Assembly (NCBI RefSeq): GCF_017877135.1 | Contig: NZ_JAGIPH010000005.1 | Span: 310,001-374,000, forward strand | Reading direction: 5' to 3' | DNA length: 64,000 nt | Source of the DNA: Neorhizobium galegae | GTDB taxonomy: Bacteria > Pseudomonadota > Alphaproteobacteria > Rhizobiales > Rhizobiaceae | Part shown: in pieces, positions 8,142 to 19,500 of the stretch | How positions within the stretch are numbered: the stretch's first letter is position 1 | How the letters are laid out: every line of letters begins with the position of its first letter | Translations under genes and position numbers: made by a program | Notes under the pieces: generated by a model | Databases searched by the model: none | The model's input: the letters and a program-made list of their open reading frames with translations, nothing else | Told to the model about the DNA's origin: nothing

Positions 8142-9053
8142 ATGATCGATCCTGCCGCCTTTGACACCTATCTGCGCCAACGCGCCGCGGAAACGGAAAG
8201 CCTGCTCTCCGGGCTCCTTGCCATCCTGCCGCTGGCAGACGAGATCGCCCGCCCGGACACGCTGGTCGCGGCCATGCGCCATGGCACGCTGAATGGCGGC
8301 AAGCGGCTGCGTCCGTTCCTCGTGTCGGAATCGACGGCGCTGTTTTCCGGCGACAGGGCGGTGGCGGCCCGCGTCGGCGCAGCGCTTGAATGCCTGCACA
8401 GCTATTCTCTCATCCATGACGACCTGCCGGCCATGGACGATGACGACCTGCGCCGCGGCCAGCCGACCGTTCACAAGGCCTTTGACGAGGCAACGGCGAT
8501 CCTCGCCGGCGATAGCCTGCTCACCTATGCCTTCGACGTGATTGCGGCGCCGGAGACGGCATTGCCGGACGACCGCAAGGTGCAACTGGTGCTAGCGCTG
8601 TCCCGGGCGGCAGGCCTCGGCGGCATGGCCGGCGGCCAGGCGCTGGACCTGGAGGCGGAAACCACGGCGCCGAGCGAAGACGGCATCGTGATGCTGCAGG
8701 CAATGAAAACCGGCGCGCTGCTGCGCTTTGCCTGCGAGGCGGGGCCGATCATTGCCGGGGCGCACGCCGAAGACCGGCTTAGGCTGCGGCGGTTCGGCGA
8801 AATCATCGGCCTTGCCTTCCAGCTCGCCGACGACGTGCTTGATGTGACCGCCGACGCGCAGACCATGGGCAAGGCCACCGGCAAGGATGCCGGTCGCGGC
8901 AAGGCAACGCTGGTCGGCCGCCACGGGCTTGACTGGGCCGAGCAGCGACTGGATGCGCTTGTGGCGGAGGCTATTGCGCTGCTTGCCCCCTATGGCGACA
9001 AGGCCGACATGCTGATTGCCACGGCGCGCTTTGTGGCCGACCGGCAGAACTGA
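8142..9053 (+). CDS. ispA: Polyprenyl (farnesyl) diphosphate synthase
   Basis: This 303-residue isoprenyl diphosphate synthase has the first Asp-rich motif DDLPAMDDDDLRRG from residue 93 and the second (ADDVLD) near residue 230, plus NGGKRLRP at 51-58. The insertion in the first motif (DDxxxxD) and the length fit bacterial farnesyl-diphosphate synthase, which condenses IPP with DMAPP/GPP to C15. It supplies precursors for quinones and undecaprenyl phosphate. Geranylgeranyl activity cannot be excluded from sequence alone. The MEP-pathway gene ispG lies 1.6 kb away but is on the other strand. Confidence 0.9.
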   Translation: MIDPAAFDTYLRQRAAETESLLSGLLAILPLADEIARPDTLVAAMRHGTLNGGKRLRPFLVSESTALFSGDRAVAARVGAALECLHSYSLIHDDLPAMDDDDLRRGQPTVHKAFDEATAILAGDSLLTYAFDVIAAPETALPDDRKVQLVLALSRAAGLGGMAGGQALDLEAETTAPSEDGIVMLQAMKTGALLRFACEAGPIIAGAHAEDRLRLRRFGEIIGLAFQLADDVLDVTADAQTMGKATGKDAGRGKATLVGRHGLDWAEQRLDALVAEAIALLAPYGDKADMLIATARFVADRQN

Positions 9054-9169
9054 CACGACATCGCAGGACCGCCCATCATCGAATGTGACGGATCCGATCA
9101 AAACTCTTGGTGTGTCAGCGCGTGTAAACCAGCCTATAGTCGGGCTTTCCGCCGCTGGAGAGACTACGC

Positions 9170-9808
9170 GTGTCCGATATCCTTGACAGCCTGCCGCACG
9201 TGGCGACGGCCTTTACCATCTATCTGGTTGCCGTCATAAGCCCAGGGCCGGCCAATATCGCGATCATCAGCACGGCGATCAACCAGGGCCGCAAGAGAGC
9301 CATTCTCTTCGCGCTTGGGGTCTTTGCCGGCTCCTTCACCTGGGCCATGTCCGCAGCGCTTGGCTTGTCCGCCATTCTTGCGCGATACGGAGAGGTTCTT
9401 TACGTCATCAAGATCCTTGGCGGCCTCTACCTCCTCTATCTCGCCCTCAAATGCTGCCGTGGGGCCCTCAAGGGCCAGACGGCACCGCCGAAGGCGCAGA
9501 GAGCGCAGCGATCGGAGGGGCGGACGTTTCTCTCCGGTTACGGCCTTCACCTGACGAACCCCAAGGCGATTTTCGGCTGGATCGCGACGATTTCGGTCGG
9601 CCTTCCGCCGCAGGCCTCGCCCGGCACCGTCGCCCTTGTCGTGACAGGATGCCTCAGCATCGGCTTTGTCGTCTTCCTGGGCTATGCGCTCATGTTTTCC
9701 ACCAATCGCGCCGCCCGGTTATACCAGAGCGCCCGTCGGCCGCTGGATGCCCTGCTTGCCCTGCTGTTCGGCGCTGCCGGCATCAAGATGATGACCAGCA
9801 GCCTGTAA
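9170..9808 (+). CDS. LysE/RhtB-family amino-acid exporter
   Basis: This 212-residue integral membrane protein has about six hydrophobic segments. The first contains SPGPANIAIISTAINQGRK, the conserved LysE/RhtB loop, and the middle has LTNPKAIFGW. Members export amino acids such as homoserine, threonine or lysine; this one's substrate is unknown. The start is GTG at 9170 with TGGAG 9 nt upstream. It stands alone. Confidence 0.9.
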   Translation: MSDILDSLPHVATAFTIYLVAVISPGPANIAIISTAINQGRKRAILFALGVFAGSFTWAMSAALGLSAILARYGEVLYVIKILGGLYLLYLALKCCRGALKGQTAPPKAQRAQRSEGRTFLSGYGLHLTNPKAIFGWIATISVGLPPQASPGTVALVVTGCLSIGFVVFLGYALMFSTNRAARLYQSARRPLDALLALLFGAAGIKMMTSSL

Positions 9809-9865
9809 CCCGCTTGCCGTAACCGATGCCCGGGCGGCACTGAGCGGGCGGCTTTAGTCTCCATG

Positions 9866-9893
9866 AAAAAGGCGCCGCTTGCGCGACGCCTTC
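9866..9893 (-). terminator. Terminator of the OmpA-like lipoprotein gene
   Basis: On the minus strand, a hairpin with arms AAGGCG and CGCCTT (GC-rich interior) is followed by TTTTTC. It lies about 25 nt past the stop at 9918. Confidence 0.75.
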
Positions 9894-9917
9894 TGGTATC
9901 CGGCAGGATCGAAGAGA

Positions 9918-10583
9918 TTACCCTTGGGTGATCGGCGCGATCTGGATTTCGACGCGGCGGTTCTGGGCGCGACCATCGGGCGTTGCATTGGAAGCGACCG
10001 GCTGAGACGGGCCAAAGCCCATGGTGGAGATGCGGCGCTGATCGACGCCACGGCCGCCGATATAGTTGGCAACGGAGGCAGCGCGACGTTCCGACAGCTG
10101 CTGGTTATGCGCAAGGCTGCCGGTGGAATCGGTGTGACCGTTGATATCGATAAAGGTGCGGTTGAACTTGTTGAGAACGATCGCCACCGAATCGAGCGTC
10201 GGATAGAAGCCCGGCAGCACCTGATCCTGATCGGTCGGGAAGGTGATGTTGGAAGGCATATTGAGGATGATGCGGTCGCCGGCGCGGGTGACCGAAATGC
10301 CAGTGCCCTGCAGCTGCGCACGCAGTTCCGATTCCTGCTGGTCCATGTAATTGCCAATGGCGCCACCGGCGAGCGCACCGACGCCCGCACCAATCAGCGC
10401 GGCATTGCGGCGGCCAACGGGCGAACCGCCCACGGCAAGGCCGGCCAAGGCGCCAAGGCCCGCACCGATGGCGGCGCCGCCGGTGGTATTGGAAACCTTC
10501 TGCTGGCCCGTATAGGGATCGGTTGTGGTGCAGGCAGAAAGATATGTCGCGCAGAGCGCGACAAGTGCAAGCTTCTTCATCAT
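9918..10583 (-). CDS. OmpA-family outer-membrane lipoprotein
   Basis: This 221-residue protein has a lipoprotein signal (MMKKLALVAL..., lipobox LSA-C, Cys18). A glycine-zipper segment (about residues 34-80, repeated GAxxGAxAG) follows, then a C-terminal OmpA/peptidoglycan-binding domain (about 110-215) with NGHTDSTG, SERRA and NRRVEI. This matches the YiaD-like class that tethers the outer membrane to peptidoglycan. I chose the ATG pair at 10583/10580, directly before the signal peptide; the frame extends to 10616 but the added residues break the signal. Followed by a terminator. Confidence 0.92.
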   Translation of the reverse strand: MMKKLALVALCATYLSACTTTDPYTGQQKVSNTTGGAAIGAGLGALAGLAVGGSPVGRRNAALIGAGVGALAGGAIGNYMDQQESELRAQLQGTGISVTRAGDRIILNMPSNITFPTDQDQVLPGFYPTLDSVAIVLNKFNRTFIDINGHTDSTGSLAHNQQLSERRAASVANYIGGRGVDQRRISTMGFGPSQPVASNATPDGRAQNRRVEIQIAPITQG

Positions 10584-10666
10584 GGAATCAAAACCCCGTC
10601 TCGTCTCACACGTCATTTACCCTGAATTACGGCAATAACGAGGACATAGACAGTCGGCAAGAGCCG

Positions 10667-11911
<1,245 letters not shown>

Positions 11912-11984
11912 CGCGGTCTCGCATCTCTTAAGGAATGGCTTTCAGGTGGCGCAAGCGACAGGGCTTGTCAACACCCGTCCGCCA

Positions 11985-13184
11985 TCACTTTTCAACCGCC
12001 ACCCCCGCCGGCCGGTCGGCATGGCGGGCGAGATGCGACAGGCAAAGCACCACCAGATGCAGAAGCGGCAGGCCAGCGAAGATAGCGGCAAGCCCGACAT
12101 GTTCGGCGATGAAGCCGATGGCGGAGGGCGCAACCAGAATGCCGGAATAGCCCATGGTGGTGACAACCGACAGGCCGATGCCCTGCGCCATGCCCGGTAG
12201 GTTGCCGGCTGCCGAGAAGGCAATCGGCACCATGTTCGATATGCCGATGCCGGCAATTGCAAAGCCGATGATTGCCATTGTCGAATTGACCGCAAAACCT
12301 GCCGTCAGCAAGCCGACGATCGAGGCAAGCGTGCAGAAACGCAGCGTGCGCACGGCGCCGAACCGGTCGCGCACCAGATCACCGCCAAAGCGCATGATGG
12401 CCATGGTGAGCGAAAAGGCGCCGAAGGCAAGGCCCGACAGCTGCATGGAAGCGCCGAGTTCATTGCGCAGATAAAGCGCACCCCAGTCCAGGATGGCACC
12501 TTCCGGGATCATCGAAAACAGCGCCACAAGACCGATCAGCCAGGGGAGTGCCGAGCGTGGCAGACGCACCCGGGCGCCCGCCTCCTCCGGATGCGGCTTG
12601 TCCGCAAGCAACAGCGGCCAGGCGGCAAGAACCATCAGGGCCGCAAGCAGCGTCACGAGGCCTGCGTGACCAAGAACGCCGAGCCAGGCCATGACGAGGC
12701 CGCCGCTTGCCGAGCCGAACAGGCCGCCAAGGCTCCAGAAGGCATGGCAGGACGACATGATGGAGCGGCGCATCTGTTTTTCCACCGCAACGGCATTGGC
12801 GTTCATGGCCACATCCATCGCGCCGATGAGCCCCCCGAAGAGAAAGATGGCAATGGCGCCCGTCCAGAGGCTGCCGACAAGAGAGAGGAAAATCAGCGTC
12901 GGCAGAACAAGAATGGCCGTGACGCGCGTCACGCGCGCCGAACCAAAGCGGGCAATCTGCATGCCGGCCACCGGCATCATCACGATGGAGCCGATACCGA
13001 AAACGAGAATCATCAGGCCGAGCGTGCTTTCGCTCAACGACAGGCGGGCTGCAAATTCCGGAATCTTTGGCGCCCAGGCACCGACCAGAAAGCCATTCAT
13101 CAGGAACATCAGCGCAACGGCTGCCCGTTCCCGTGTGATGGCCGGGCTGCGGCGATGGGTGGTGGCCGCAAGGGTGTCATTCAT
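11985..13184 (-). CDS. MFS transporter
   Basis: This 399-residue protein has about twelve hydrophobic segments. The first contains LMFLMNGFLVGAWAPKIPEF, the pattern of the YbjJ-like MFS subfamily. The ATG at 13184 has GAGGAG 8 nt upstream; the frame stays open to 13619 only because it runs antisense-shifted through the upstream deoR-type gene. The regulator ends 13 nt before this start, so the pair is almost certainly one operon, and the regulator probably responds to a substrate or metabolite of this transporter. The substrate is unknown. Confidence 0.88.
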   Translation of the reverse strand: MNDTLAATTHRRSPAITRERAAVALMFLMNGFLVGAWAPKIPEFAARLSLSESTLGLMILVFGIGSIVMMPVAGMQIARFGSARVTRVTAILVLPTLIFLSLVGSLWTGAIAIFLFGGLIGAMDVAMNANAVAVEKQMRRSIMSSCHAFWSLGGLFGSASGGLVMAWLGVLGHAGLVTLLAALMVLAAWPLLLADKPHPEEAGARVRLPRSALPWLIGLVALFSMIPEGAILDWGALYLRNELGASMQLSGLAFGAFSLTMAIMRFGGDLVRDRFGAVRTLRFCTLASIVGLLTAGFAVNSTMAIIGFAIAGIGISNMVPIAFSAAGNLPGMAQGIGLSVVTTMGYSGILVAPSAIGFIAEHVGLAAIFAGLPLLHLVVLCLSHLARHADRPAGVAVEK

Positions 13185-13197
13185 CTCAAAGCTCTCC

Positions 13198-13986
13198 TCA
13201 AGCGGCCGATGCCGCTCCTCTTGCGGCAACGATGATATCGCAGCCCTCATTGCGAATGATCTGAAGCCTGGCGGGATCGGCATCGTCCTCCACGACCAGA
13301 CAGTGATATTGCGCAGCTTTTGCCACCGCATAGGGTGCAGCGATGCTGAATTTTTCAGTGGTGGCGGCCACCAGAACCCGGCTGCTGCGAGCGATGGCGA
13401 ACTGCTTGAGCGCCGCATCCTCGTAGCCGAAGGCGGAAAGACCACCCTCCCCGTCGATCCCGCAGGTCCCGACAAGGCAGAGGTCGAACCGCATGCCGGA
13501 GAGCGCCTCGATGGCCCTTGCCCCGACAGCACCGCCCGCGACACGATCAATGAGACCGCCAACGAGAACCGTGTCCACTCGCGGCTTTTCGGCAAGGGCC
13601 ACGGCAATGGCCGGCGCATTGGTCACGGCCGTCAGCGCCAGATCGTCCGGCAGCGCCTCGGCTATGGCCAGATGCGTGCTTCCCGCGTCGAAGAACACGA
13701 CGGAGCGAGGCACGATCTGCCGGACGGCCACCTGCGCCAGAACGCGCTTGCGCTCCATCGCGACACTCATGCGCTGCCTAAGGCTGGTATTGCCAAGGCC
13801 AACGGGCAGCGCACCACCGTAAACCCGCTCACACAGGCCGGCGGCCGCCATCTCGCGCAGGTCGCGGCGGATCGTATCCTCCGAAACGGAAAATTCGCTC
13901 GCAAGGTCTGCTGCCAGAACGCGCCCCTCCTGCGCAAGTCGCGCGCGGATGCGGTTCTGTCTTTCGGGAAGCATCAGTTCGGTCAT
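13198..13986 (-). CDS. DeoR-family transcriptional regulator
   Basis: This 262-residue protein has an N-terminal DeoR helix-turn-helix (about residues 5-60, with VSEDTIRRDLREMAAAG as the recognition region). A DeoR sensor domain follows, with DAGSTH, TNAPAIAVAL, GG and DLCLVGTCGID, the sugar-phosphate-isomerase-like fold that binds phosphorylated effectors. It is the first gene of a two-gene unit with the MFS transporter. Local regulation of that transporter, and perhaps autoregulation, is inferred from position. Confidence 0.92.
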   Translation of the reverse strand: MTELMLPERQNRIRARLAQEGRVLAADLASEFSVSEDTIRRDLREMAAAGLCERVYGGALPVGLGNTSLRQRMSVAMERKRVLAQVAVRQIVPRSVVFFDAGSTHLAIAEALPDDLALTAVTNAPAIAVALAEKPRVDTVLVGGLIDRVAGGAVGARAIEALSGMRFDLCLVGTCGIDGEGGLSAFGYEDAALKQFAIARSSRVLVAATTEKFSIAAPYAVAKAAQYHCLVVEDDADPARLQIIRNEGCDIIVAARGAASAA

Positions 13987-14076
13987 GAGATCTAGAATCG
14001 TGCAGGATTACGCTTAAACGTGCATAACCCGGCAATTGACCCGGCCGCAAGAGCTTTCGTCGGCGATATGGCCGGG

Positions 14077-14110
14077 AAAGGCGGCTCTTTGAAAAGATTT
14101 TCGCCTTTTT
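14077..14110 (+). terminator. Possible terminator/attenuator hairpin upstream of the ABC importer
   Basis: AAAGGCG (14077-14083) pairs with CGCCTTT (14102-14108). Inside is a second helix, TCTTT/AAAGA, and TTTTT ends at 14110. It lies about 90 nt upstream of the solute-binding-protein gene. No plus-strand gene precedes it, so it could attenuate the importer's own leader transcript. The inner mismatches make it weaker than the other terminators here. Confidence 0.4.
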
Positions 14111-14197
14111 GGCCATTGTGCGCGGTTTTCTCTCCTGCCCTTGCGCCCCATTTCTGCGATTGAATGCTCAACAACAAAAACACCAAGGAAACACTCG

Positions 14198-14971
14198 ATG
14201 TCACTGTTCAAGTCCCTTACGGCCGCCGCCCTCATCCAGGCAGCCCTGCTCCTTCCCGCCGCAGCAGGCGACAACCTCAACGCCATCCAGTCGGCCGGCA
14301 CGATCAAGATCGGCACGGAAGGCACCTATGCGCCGTTTACCTTCCATGATGCCTCGGGCAAGCTCGTCGGCTTCGACGTGGAAATCGGCGAGGCGGTTGC
14401 CAAGAAGCTCGGGGTGAAGCCGCAGTTTATCGAAGGCAAGTGGGACGGCCTGATCGCCGGTCTGGACGCCAAGCGCTATGACGTGGTGATCAACCAGGTC
14501 GGTATCACGGAAGCACGCAAGCAGAAGTATGATTTCTCCGATCCCTACATTGCCTCCAAGGCCGTGCTGATCGTGCGCGACGGCAATGACGAGATCAAAT
14601 CCTTCGCGGACCTCAAGGGCAAGAAGGCCGCCCAGTCGCTGTCGAGCAATTTTGGCAAGATCGCCCAGACGGCAGGCGCCGAACTGGTCGGCACCGACGG
14701 CTTCGACCAGTCGATCCAGCTGGTGCTGACGCGCCGGGCTGATGCCACCGTCAATGACAGCCTCTCCTTCCTCGATTTCAAGAAGCAGAAGCCCGATGCG
14801 CCGGTGAAGGTGGTTGCCGAACAGGCCGACGCCGACTTCTCCGGCATCATCATCCGCAAGGGCGAACCGGAACTGGTGGCCGCGATCAACAAGGCGCTTG
14901 CCGATATCAAGGCTGACGGCACCTACAAGAAGATCGCCAACACCTATTTCGGCCAAGACGTCTCGAAATAA
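14198..14971 (+). CDS. ABC transporter solute-binding protein (cystine type)
   Basis: This 257-residue periplasmic protein has a signal peptide (about residues 1-22, ending LLPAAAG). The type-3 amino-acid binding fold shows GTEGTYAPFTF, GFDVEIGEAVAKKLG, KWDGLIAGLDAKRYDVVINQV and KYDFSDPY. The pattern closely resembles the cystine-binding protein FliY/TcyJ. AAGGA lies 9 nt before the ATG at 14198, which is why I rejected the longer frame from 14141. It is followed by an intra-operon hairpin, then the permease and ATPase genes. L-cystine is a family-based inference; another polar amino acid is possible. Confidence 0.9.
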   Translation: MSLFKSLTAAALIQAALLLPAAAGDNLNAIQSAGTIKIGTEGTYAPFTFHDASGKLVGFDVEIGEAVAKKLGVKPQFIEGKWDGLIAGLDAKRYDVVINQVGITEARKQKYDFSDPYIASKAVLIVRDGNDEIKSFADLKGKKAAQSLSSNFGKIAQTAGAELVGTDGFDQSIQLVLTRRADATVNDSLSFLDFKKQKPDAPVKVVAEQADADFSGIIIRKGEPELVAAINKALADIKADGTYKKIANTYFGQDVSK

Positions 14972-15016
14972 TCATTCGCTTCGTTCCCGTCGGGAACGGA
15001 TGCCCCATATGAGGTG

Positions 15017-15047
15017 AAAAGGCGGAGCTTTGAGCGGCCGCCTTTTC
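15017..15047 (+). terminator. Intra-operon hairpin between binding-protein and permease genes
   Basis: AAAAGGCGG (15017-15025) and CCGCCTTTT (15038-15046) form a perfect 9-bp stem with a 12-nt loop, and the T-rich 3' arm serves as a short U-tract. It sits between the binding-protein stop and the permease start. A smaller perfect hairpin (CGTTCCCG/CGGGAACG) lies at 14982-14998. Such elements commonly protect or terminate part of the transcript, so that the binding protein is made in excess over the membrane parts. Confidence 0.65.
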
Positions 15048-15090
15048 CGCTTTATACCTTTGACCGAAACCCTGTTGGAGATCACTCACC

Positions 15091-15771
15091 GTGCCGCACT
15101 GGCTGCAACTGATGGCGGATGCCCTGCCCTCCCTTCTCTGGGCGGGGCTGATCTTCACCATTCCGCTCACCCTTCTCTCCTTTACCTTCGGGCTGGCCCT
15201 CGGTCTCGTCACGGCCCTGACGCGGCTGTTTGCAGTAAGGCCTCTGGTGGCAGTCGCGCGCTTTTACGTCTGGGTGATCCGCGGAACGCCGCTGCTCGTG
15301 CAGTTGTTCGTCATCTTTTACGGCCTGCCGAGCGTCGGCATCCTGCTCGATGCCTTTCCGGCGGCCTTGATCGGCTTTACGCTGAATATTGGCGCCTATA
15401 GTTCGGAAATCATCCGCGCCGTCATCTCCTCGGTGCCGAAGGGCCAGTGGGAAGCAGCCTATTCCATCGGCATGTCCTGGCGCCAGGCGATGATCCGCAC
15501 GATCCTGCCGCAGGCCTCGCGGGTGGCCGTGCCGCCGCTTTCCAACACCTTCATTTCGCTGGTAAAAGACACCTCGCTTGCCGCAGCCATCACCGTGCCG
15601 GAACTGTTTCAGGCGGCCCAGCGCATCGTTGCCACAACCTATGAACCGCTGATCCTCTACATCCTCGCCGCCATCCTCTACCTTGCCCTCAGCACGGTTC
15701 TCTCCACGCTACAGGTGCATCTCGAAAAGCGCTTCGCCCGCTATGGCGGCATGCTGGAGACCAATGCATGA
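15091..15771 (+). CDS. Amino-acid ABC transporter permease (cystine type)
   Basis: This 226-residue HisMQ-type permease has about five membrane segments. The EAA loop region reads GQWEAAYSIGMSWRQAMIRTILPQA. FYVWVIRGTPLLVQLFVIFYGLP and LPPLSNTFISLVKDTSLA-like segments are nearly those of the cystine permease TcyL/YecS. The start is GTG at 15091 with TTGGAG 10 nt upstream. It overlaps the ATPase gene by 4 nt (ATGA), so the two are translationally coupled. Confidence 0.93.
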   Translation: MPHWLQLMADALPSLLWAGLIFTIPLTLLSFTFGLALGLVTALTRLFAVRPLVAVARFYVWVIRGTPLLVQLFVIFYGLPSVGILLDAFPAALIGFTLNIGAYSSEIIRAVISSVPKGQWEAAYSIGMSWRQAMIRTILPQASRVAVPPLSNTFISLVKDTSLAAAITVPELFQAAQRIVATTYEPLILYILAAILYLALSTVLSTLQVHLEKRFARYGGMLETNA

Positions 15772-16529
15772 TCAGGCTGTCCCACATCGAAAAGCGGTTT
15801 GGCGAGGCCGTCATCCTGAAGGATATCAACCTTGCCATGGAAGAAGGCAGCGTGACGGCGCTGGTCGGCCCCTCCGGCGGCGGCAAGAGCACACTTCTGC
15901 GCTGCATCAACCTTCTGGAGATCCCGAGCAAGGGCTCACTCACGCTTGGCGACCACAGCATCACGTTTGCGCCGGACAAGAAACTTGGCTGGCCGGATAT
16001 CCAGCGCATCCGCCGCCAGACCGGCATGGTGTTCCAGAATTTCCAGCTCTTCCCGCACCGCACGGCGCTGGAAAACGTCATGGAAAGCCTTCTCACCGTG
16101 CTGAAATGGCCGAAGGAAAAGGCCCGCGCACACGCCATGGAACTGCTGACAAAGGTCGGAATGGCGCATAAGGCCGAGGCCTGGCCGGCCACGCTGTCGG
16201 GCGGCCAGCAGCAGCGCGTGGCCATTGCCCGGGCGCTTGCCCCATCGCCGCGCGTTCTTCTCTGCGACGAGCCAACCTCGGCGCTCGATCCGGAACTTGC
16301 CGCAGAAGTGGTGGACGTGCTGGCAAAGCTTGCCGCCGAAGGAACGACCATGGTGATGGCAACCCACGACCTCAGGCTTGCCTCGCGCATCGCCAACCAT
16401 GTCGTGTTCCTCGAAGCGGGCCAGGTGATCGAGACCGGCCCCGCGCGCGACGTCTTCGACCATCCGCGCGAGGAGCGCACCCGCCAGTTCGTCGCCACGG
16501 TGACAGCCGCCCAGACCCACGAAGGTTGA
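15768..16529 (+). CDS. Amino-acid ABC transporter ATP-binding protein
   Basis: This 253-residue ABC ATPase has Walker A GPSGGGKST (residues 34-42), a Q-loop (VFQNFQLFPH), the signature LSGGQQQR, Walker B LLCDEPTSALD and the switch His in ATHDL. It energises the import system encoded by the two preceding genes. Its start overlaps the permease stop by 4 nt. It converges on the pyruvate carboxylase gene, 22 nt away. Confidence 0.95.
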   Translation: MIRLSHIEKRFGEAVILKDINLAMEEGSVTALVGPSGGGKSTLLRCINLLEIPSKGSLTLGDHSITFAPDKKLGWPDIQRIRRQTGMVFQNFQLFPHRTALENVMESLLTVLKWPKEKARAHAMELLTKVGMAHKAEAWPATLSGGQQQRVAIARALAPSPRVLLCDEPTSALDPELAAEVVDVLAKLAAEGTTMVMATHDLRLASRIANHVVFLEAGQVIETGPARDVFDHPREERTRQFVATVTAAQTHEG

Positions 16530-16551
16530 GCGGCCGTCATTTTCTCAAGGG

Positions 16552-19500
16552 TCAGGCGGCGTAGACGAGCAGCAGGTCCTTGGCGTCGATCTGGTCGCCG
16601 GCCTTTACCAGCACTTCGGTAATGGTGCCGTCCTTTTCCGCATGCAGCGCCGTTTCCATCTTCATCGCCTCGATGGAGAGGAGCACGTCGCCGGCTTTCA
16701 CCGTCTGGCCGGAGGAAACGAAGACGCGGGAAATGACACCCGGCATCGGCGCGCCGAGCTGGGCCGCATTGCCGGCTTCCGCCTTGCGACGCACCAGCGC
16801 GCCCGAGGCGCCGAAAGCACGGTCCGGCACCTTGATGCGGCGCGGCTGGCCGTTCAGCTCGAAGAAGACCGTGACAAGCCCTTGCGCATCCGGCGCACTG
16901 GCTGCCTGGTTGACGATGACGAGCGTCTTGCCTTTCTCGATATCGGCAAACAGTTCCTCACCATCGGCCATGCCGTAGAAATACGCGGGCGTCGGCAGAA
17001 CCGAGACCGGGCCATAGGTATCCGAAGCCAGCGCGAAATCGGTAAACACCTTCGGGTACATCAGGTAGGAGGCGAACTCGAAATCGCTGACCGGGCGTTC
17101 GAGCTTGTCCTCGATACTCTTGCGCTCGGCATCGAGATCGGCATCGGCCAGCAGCGAGCCGGGGCGCACCGTATAGGGTTCCTCACCCTTCAGCGCCTTC
17201 TTCTGCAGCGCCTGCGGCCATCCGCCCGGCGGCTGGCCGAGATCACCCTTCAGCATGGACACGACCGAGTCGGGAAACGCGATATCACGTTCGGGATTCT
17301 GGACGTCGGCAACGGTCAGATCCTGGCTCACCATCATCAGCGCCATGTCACCCACCACCTTGGAGGAGGGCGTCACCTTGACGATATCACCGAACATCTG
17401 GTTCACGTCGGCATAGGTCTGCGCGACCTGATGCCAGCGCGTATCGAGCCCCAGAGAACGGGCCTGTTCCTTCAGATTGGTGAACTGGCCGCCCGGCATT
17501 TCGTGCAGATAGACTTCCGATGCCGGCCCCTTGAGGTCGCTTTCGAAGGCCGCATACTGATTGCGCACCGCTTCCCAGTAGAACGAGATGCGGCGGATCC
17601 AGGCAGGATCGAGGCCGGATGAGCGCTCGGTGCCGGAGAGCGCCTCAACGATGGAGCCGAGGCATGGCTGCGAGGTATTGCCGGAAAACGCATCCATCGC
17701 CGCATCCACCGCATCGACGCCGGCATCGATGGCGGCAAGCACGGTGGCGGCAGAAATGCCCGATGTATCATGCGTGTGGAAATGGATCGGCAGGCTGGTT
17801 GCCTCGCGCAGCGCCTTGAACAGCACGCGGGCTGCGGCAGGCTTCAAAAGCCCCGCCATGTCCTTCAGCGCAATGATATGCGCGCCGGCCTTTTCCAGTT
17901 CGACGGCAAGGTCGGCATAGTATTTCAGATCGTATTTGGGCCGTGCGCTGTTGAGGAGATCACCCGTGTAGCAGATCGCCGCCTCGCAAAGCTTGTTCTC
18001 TTCCTGCACCGCATCCATGGAGACGCGCATATTGTCGACCCAGTTCAGGCAGTCGAAGACGCGGAAGAGGTCGATGCCACCCTTTGCCGCCTGGCGGACG
18101 AAATATTTGACGACGTTATCGGGATAGTTCGTGTAGCCGACGCCGTTTGCACCGCGCAGCAGCATCTGCAGGAGAAGGTTCGGCGCGCCCTCGCGCACCA
18201 GCGCCAGCCGCTCCCACGGATCTTCGGTGAGGAAGCGCATGGAAACGTCAAAGGTGGCGCCGCCCCAGCATTCGAGCGACAGGAGGCCCGGCAGCGCCCG
18301 GGCATAGACGCCGGCAATGCTTGCGATGTCATGGGTGCGCATACGGGTGGCGAGCAGCGACTGGTGGCCGTCGCGCATGGTCGTATCGGTGAGCAGCACA
18401 CGCGTTTCGGCGCGCATCCATTCGGCAAAGCCTTTCGGGCCGAGCGCGTCGAGCTTCTGCTTGGTGCCGTCGCGAACCGGCGCCTCGATATAGGGCACCA
18501 CCGGCTTTGGCGCCGTCTCGGCCGGCTTTGGGCGACCCTTGGTCTCCGGATGGCCGTTGACGGTCACGTCTGCCAGATAGGTCAGAAGCTTGGTGGCACG
18601 GTCCTGGCGCTTCACCTGCTGGAACAGTTCCGGCGTCGTATCGATGAAGCGGGTCGTATAGGTGTTGTCGCGGAAACTCGGGTGGCCGATGATCGCTTCG
18701 AGGAAGGTGAGATTAGTAGCGACGCCACGGATCCGGAACTCCCGGAGCGCCCGGTCCATGCGGCTGATCGCTTCCTGCGGCGTGCCGCCGGAGGCCGTGA
18801 CCTTGACCAGAAGCGGATCGTAGTAGCGGGTGATGATGGCGCCGGTATAGGCGGTGCCGCCGTCAAGCCGGATACCGAAACCGGCAGCCGAACGGTAGGC
18901 GGTGATGCGCCCGTAATCAGGGATAAAATTCTGCTCGGGATCTTCGGTCGTGATGCGGCACTGCAGGGCATGGCCGTTGAGGCGGATATTGTCCTGGGTC
19001 GGCACACCCGATTCCGGCGTGCCGATGGCAAAGCCTTCCAGCGCATGGATCTGCGCCTTGACGATATCGATCCCGGTGACGACCTCGGTCACCGTATGCT
19101 CCACCTGGATACGCGGATTGACCTCGATGAAGTAGAATTTGCCCGTATCGGCATCCATCAGATATTCGACGGTGCCGGCTCCCACGTAGTTGGTGGCAGA
19201 GGCGATCTTCAGCGAATAGGAGGCCAGTTCCTGGCGTTGGGCTTCCGAAAGATAAGGGGCCGGCGCGCGCTCGACGACCTTCTGGTTGCGTCGCTGGATC
19301 GAGCAGTCGCGCTCGAAAAGGTGGACGACATTGCCGTGCGTGTCGCCCAAAATCTGGCTTTCGACGTGACGGGCGCGCTCGACGAGCTTTTCGAGATAGA
19401 CCTCGTCCTTGCCGAAGGCTGCCATGGCCTCGCGCTTGGCTTCGGTAACCTCCTTTGCCAGATCCTTCGGGTCGCGGATGGCGCGCATGCCGCGACCGCC

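Noticed and set aside
13185..13619. Upstream extension of the MFS gene to 13619
   Set aside because: This part lies in another frame of the deoR-type gene. A strong ribosome site sits just before the ATG at 13184.
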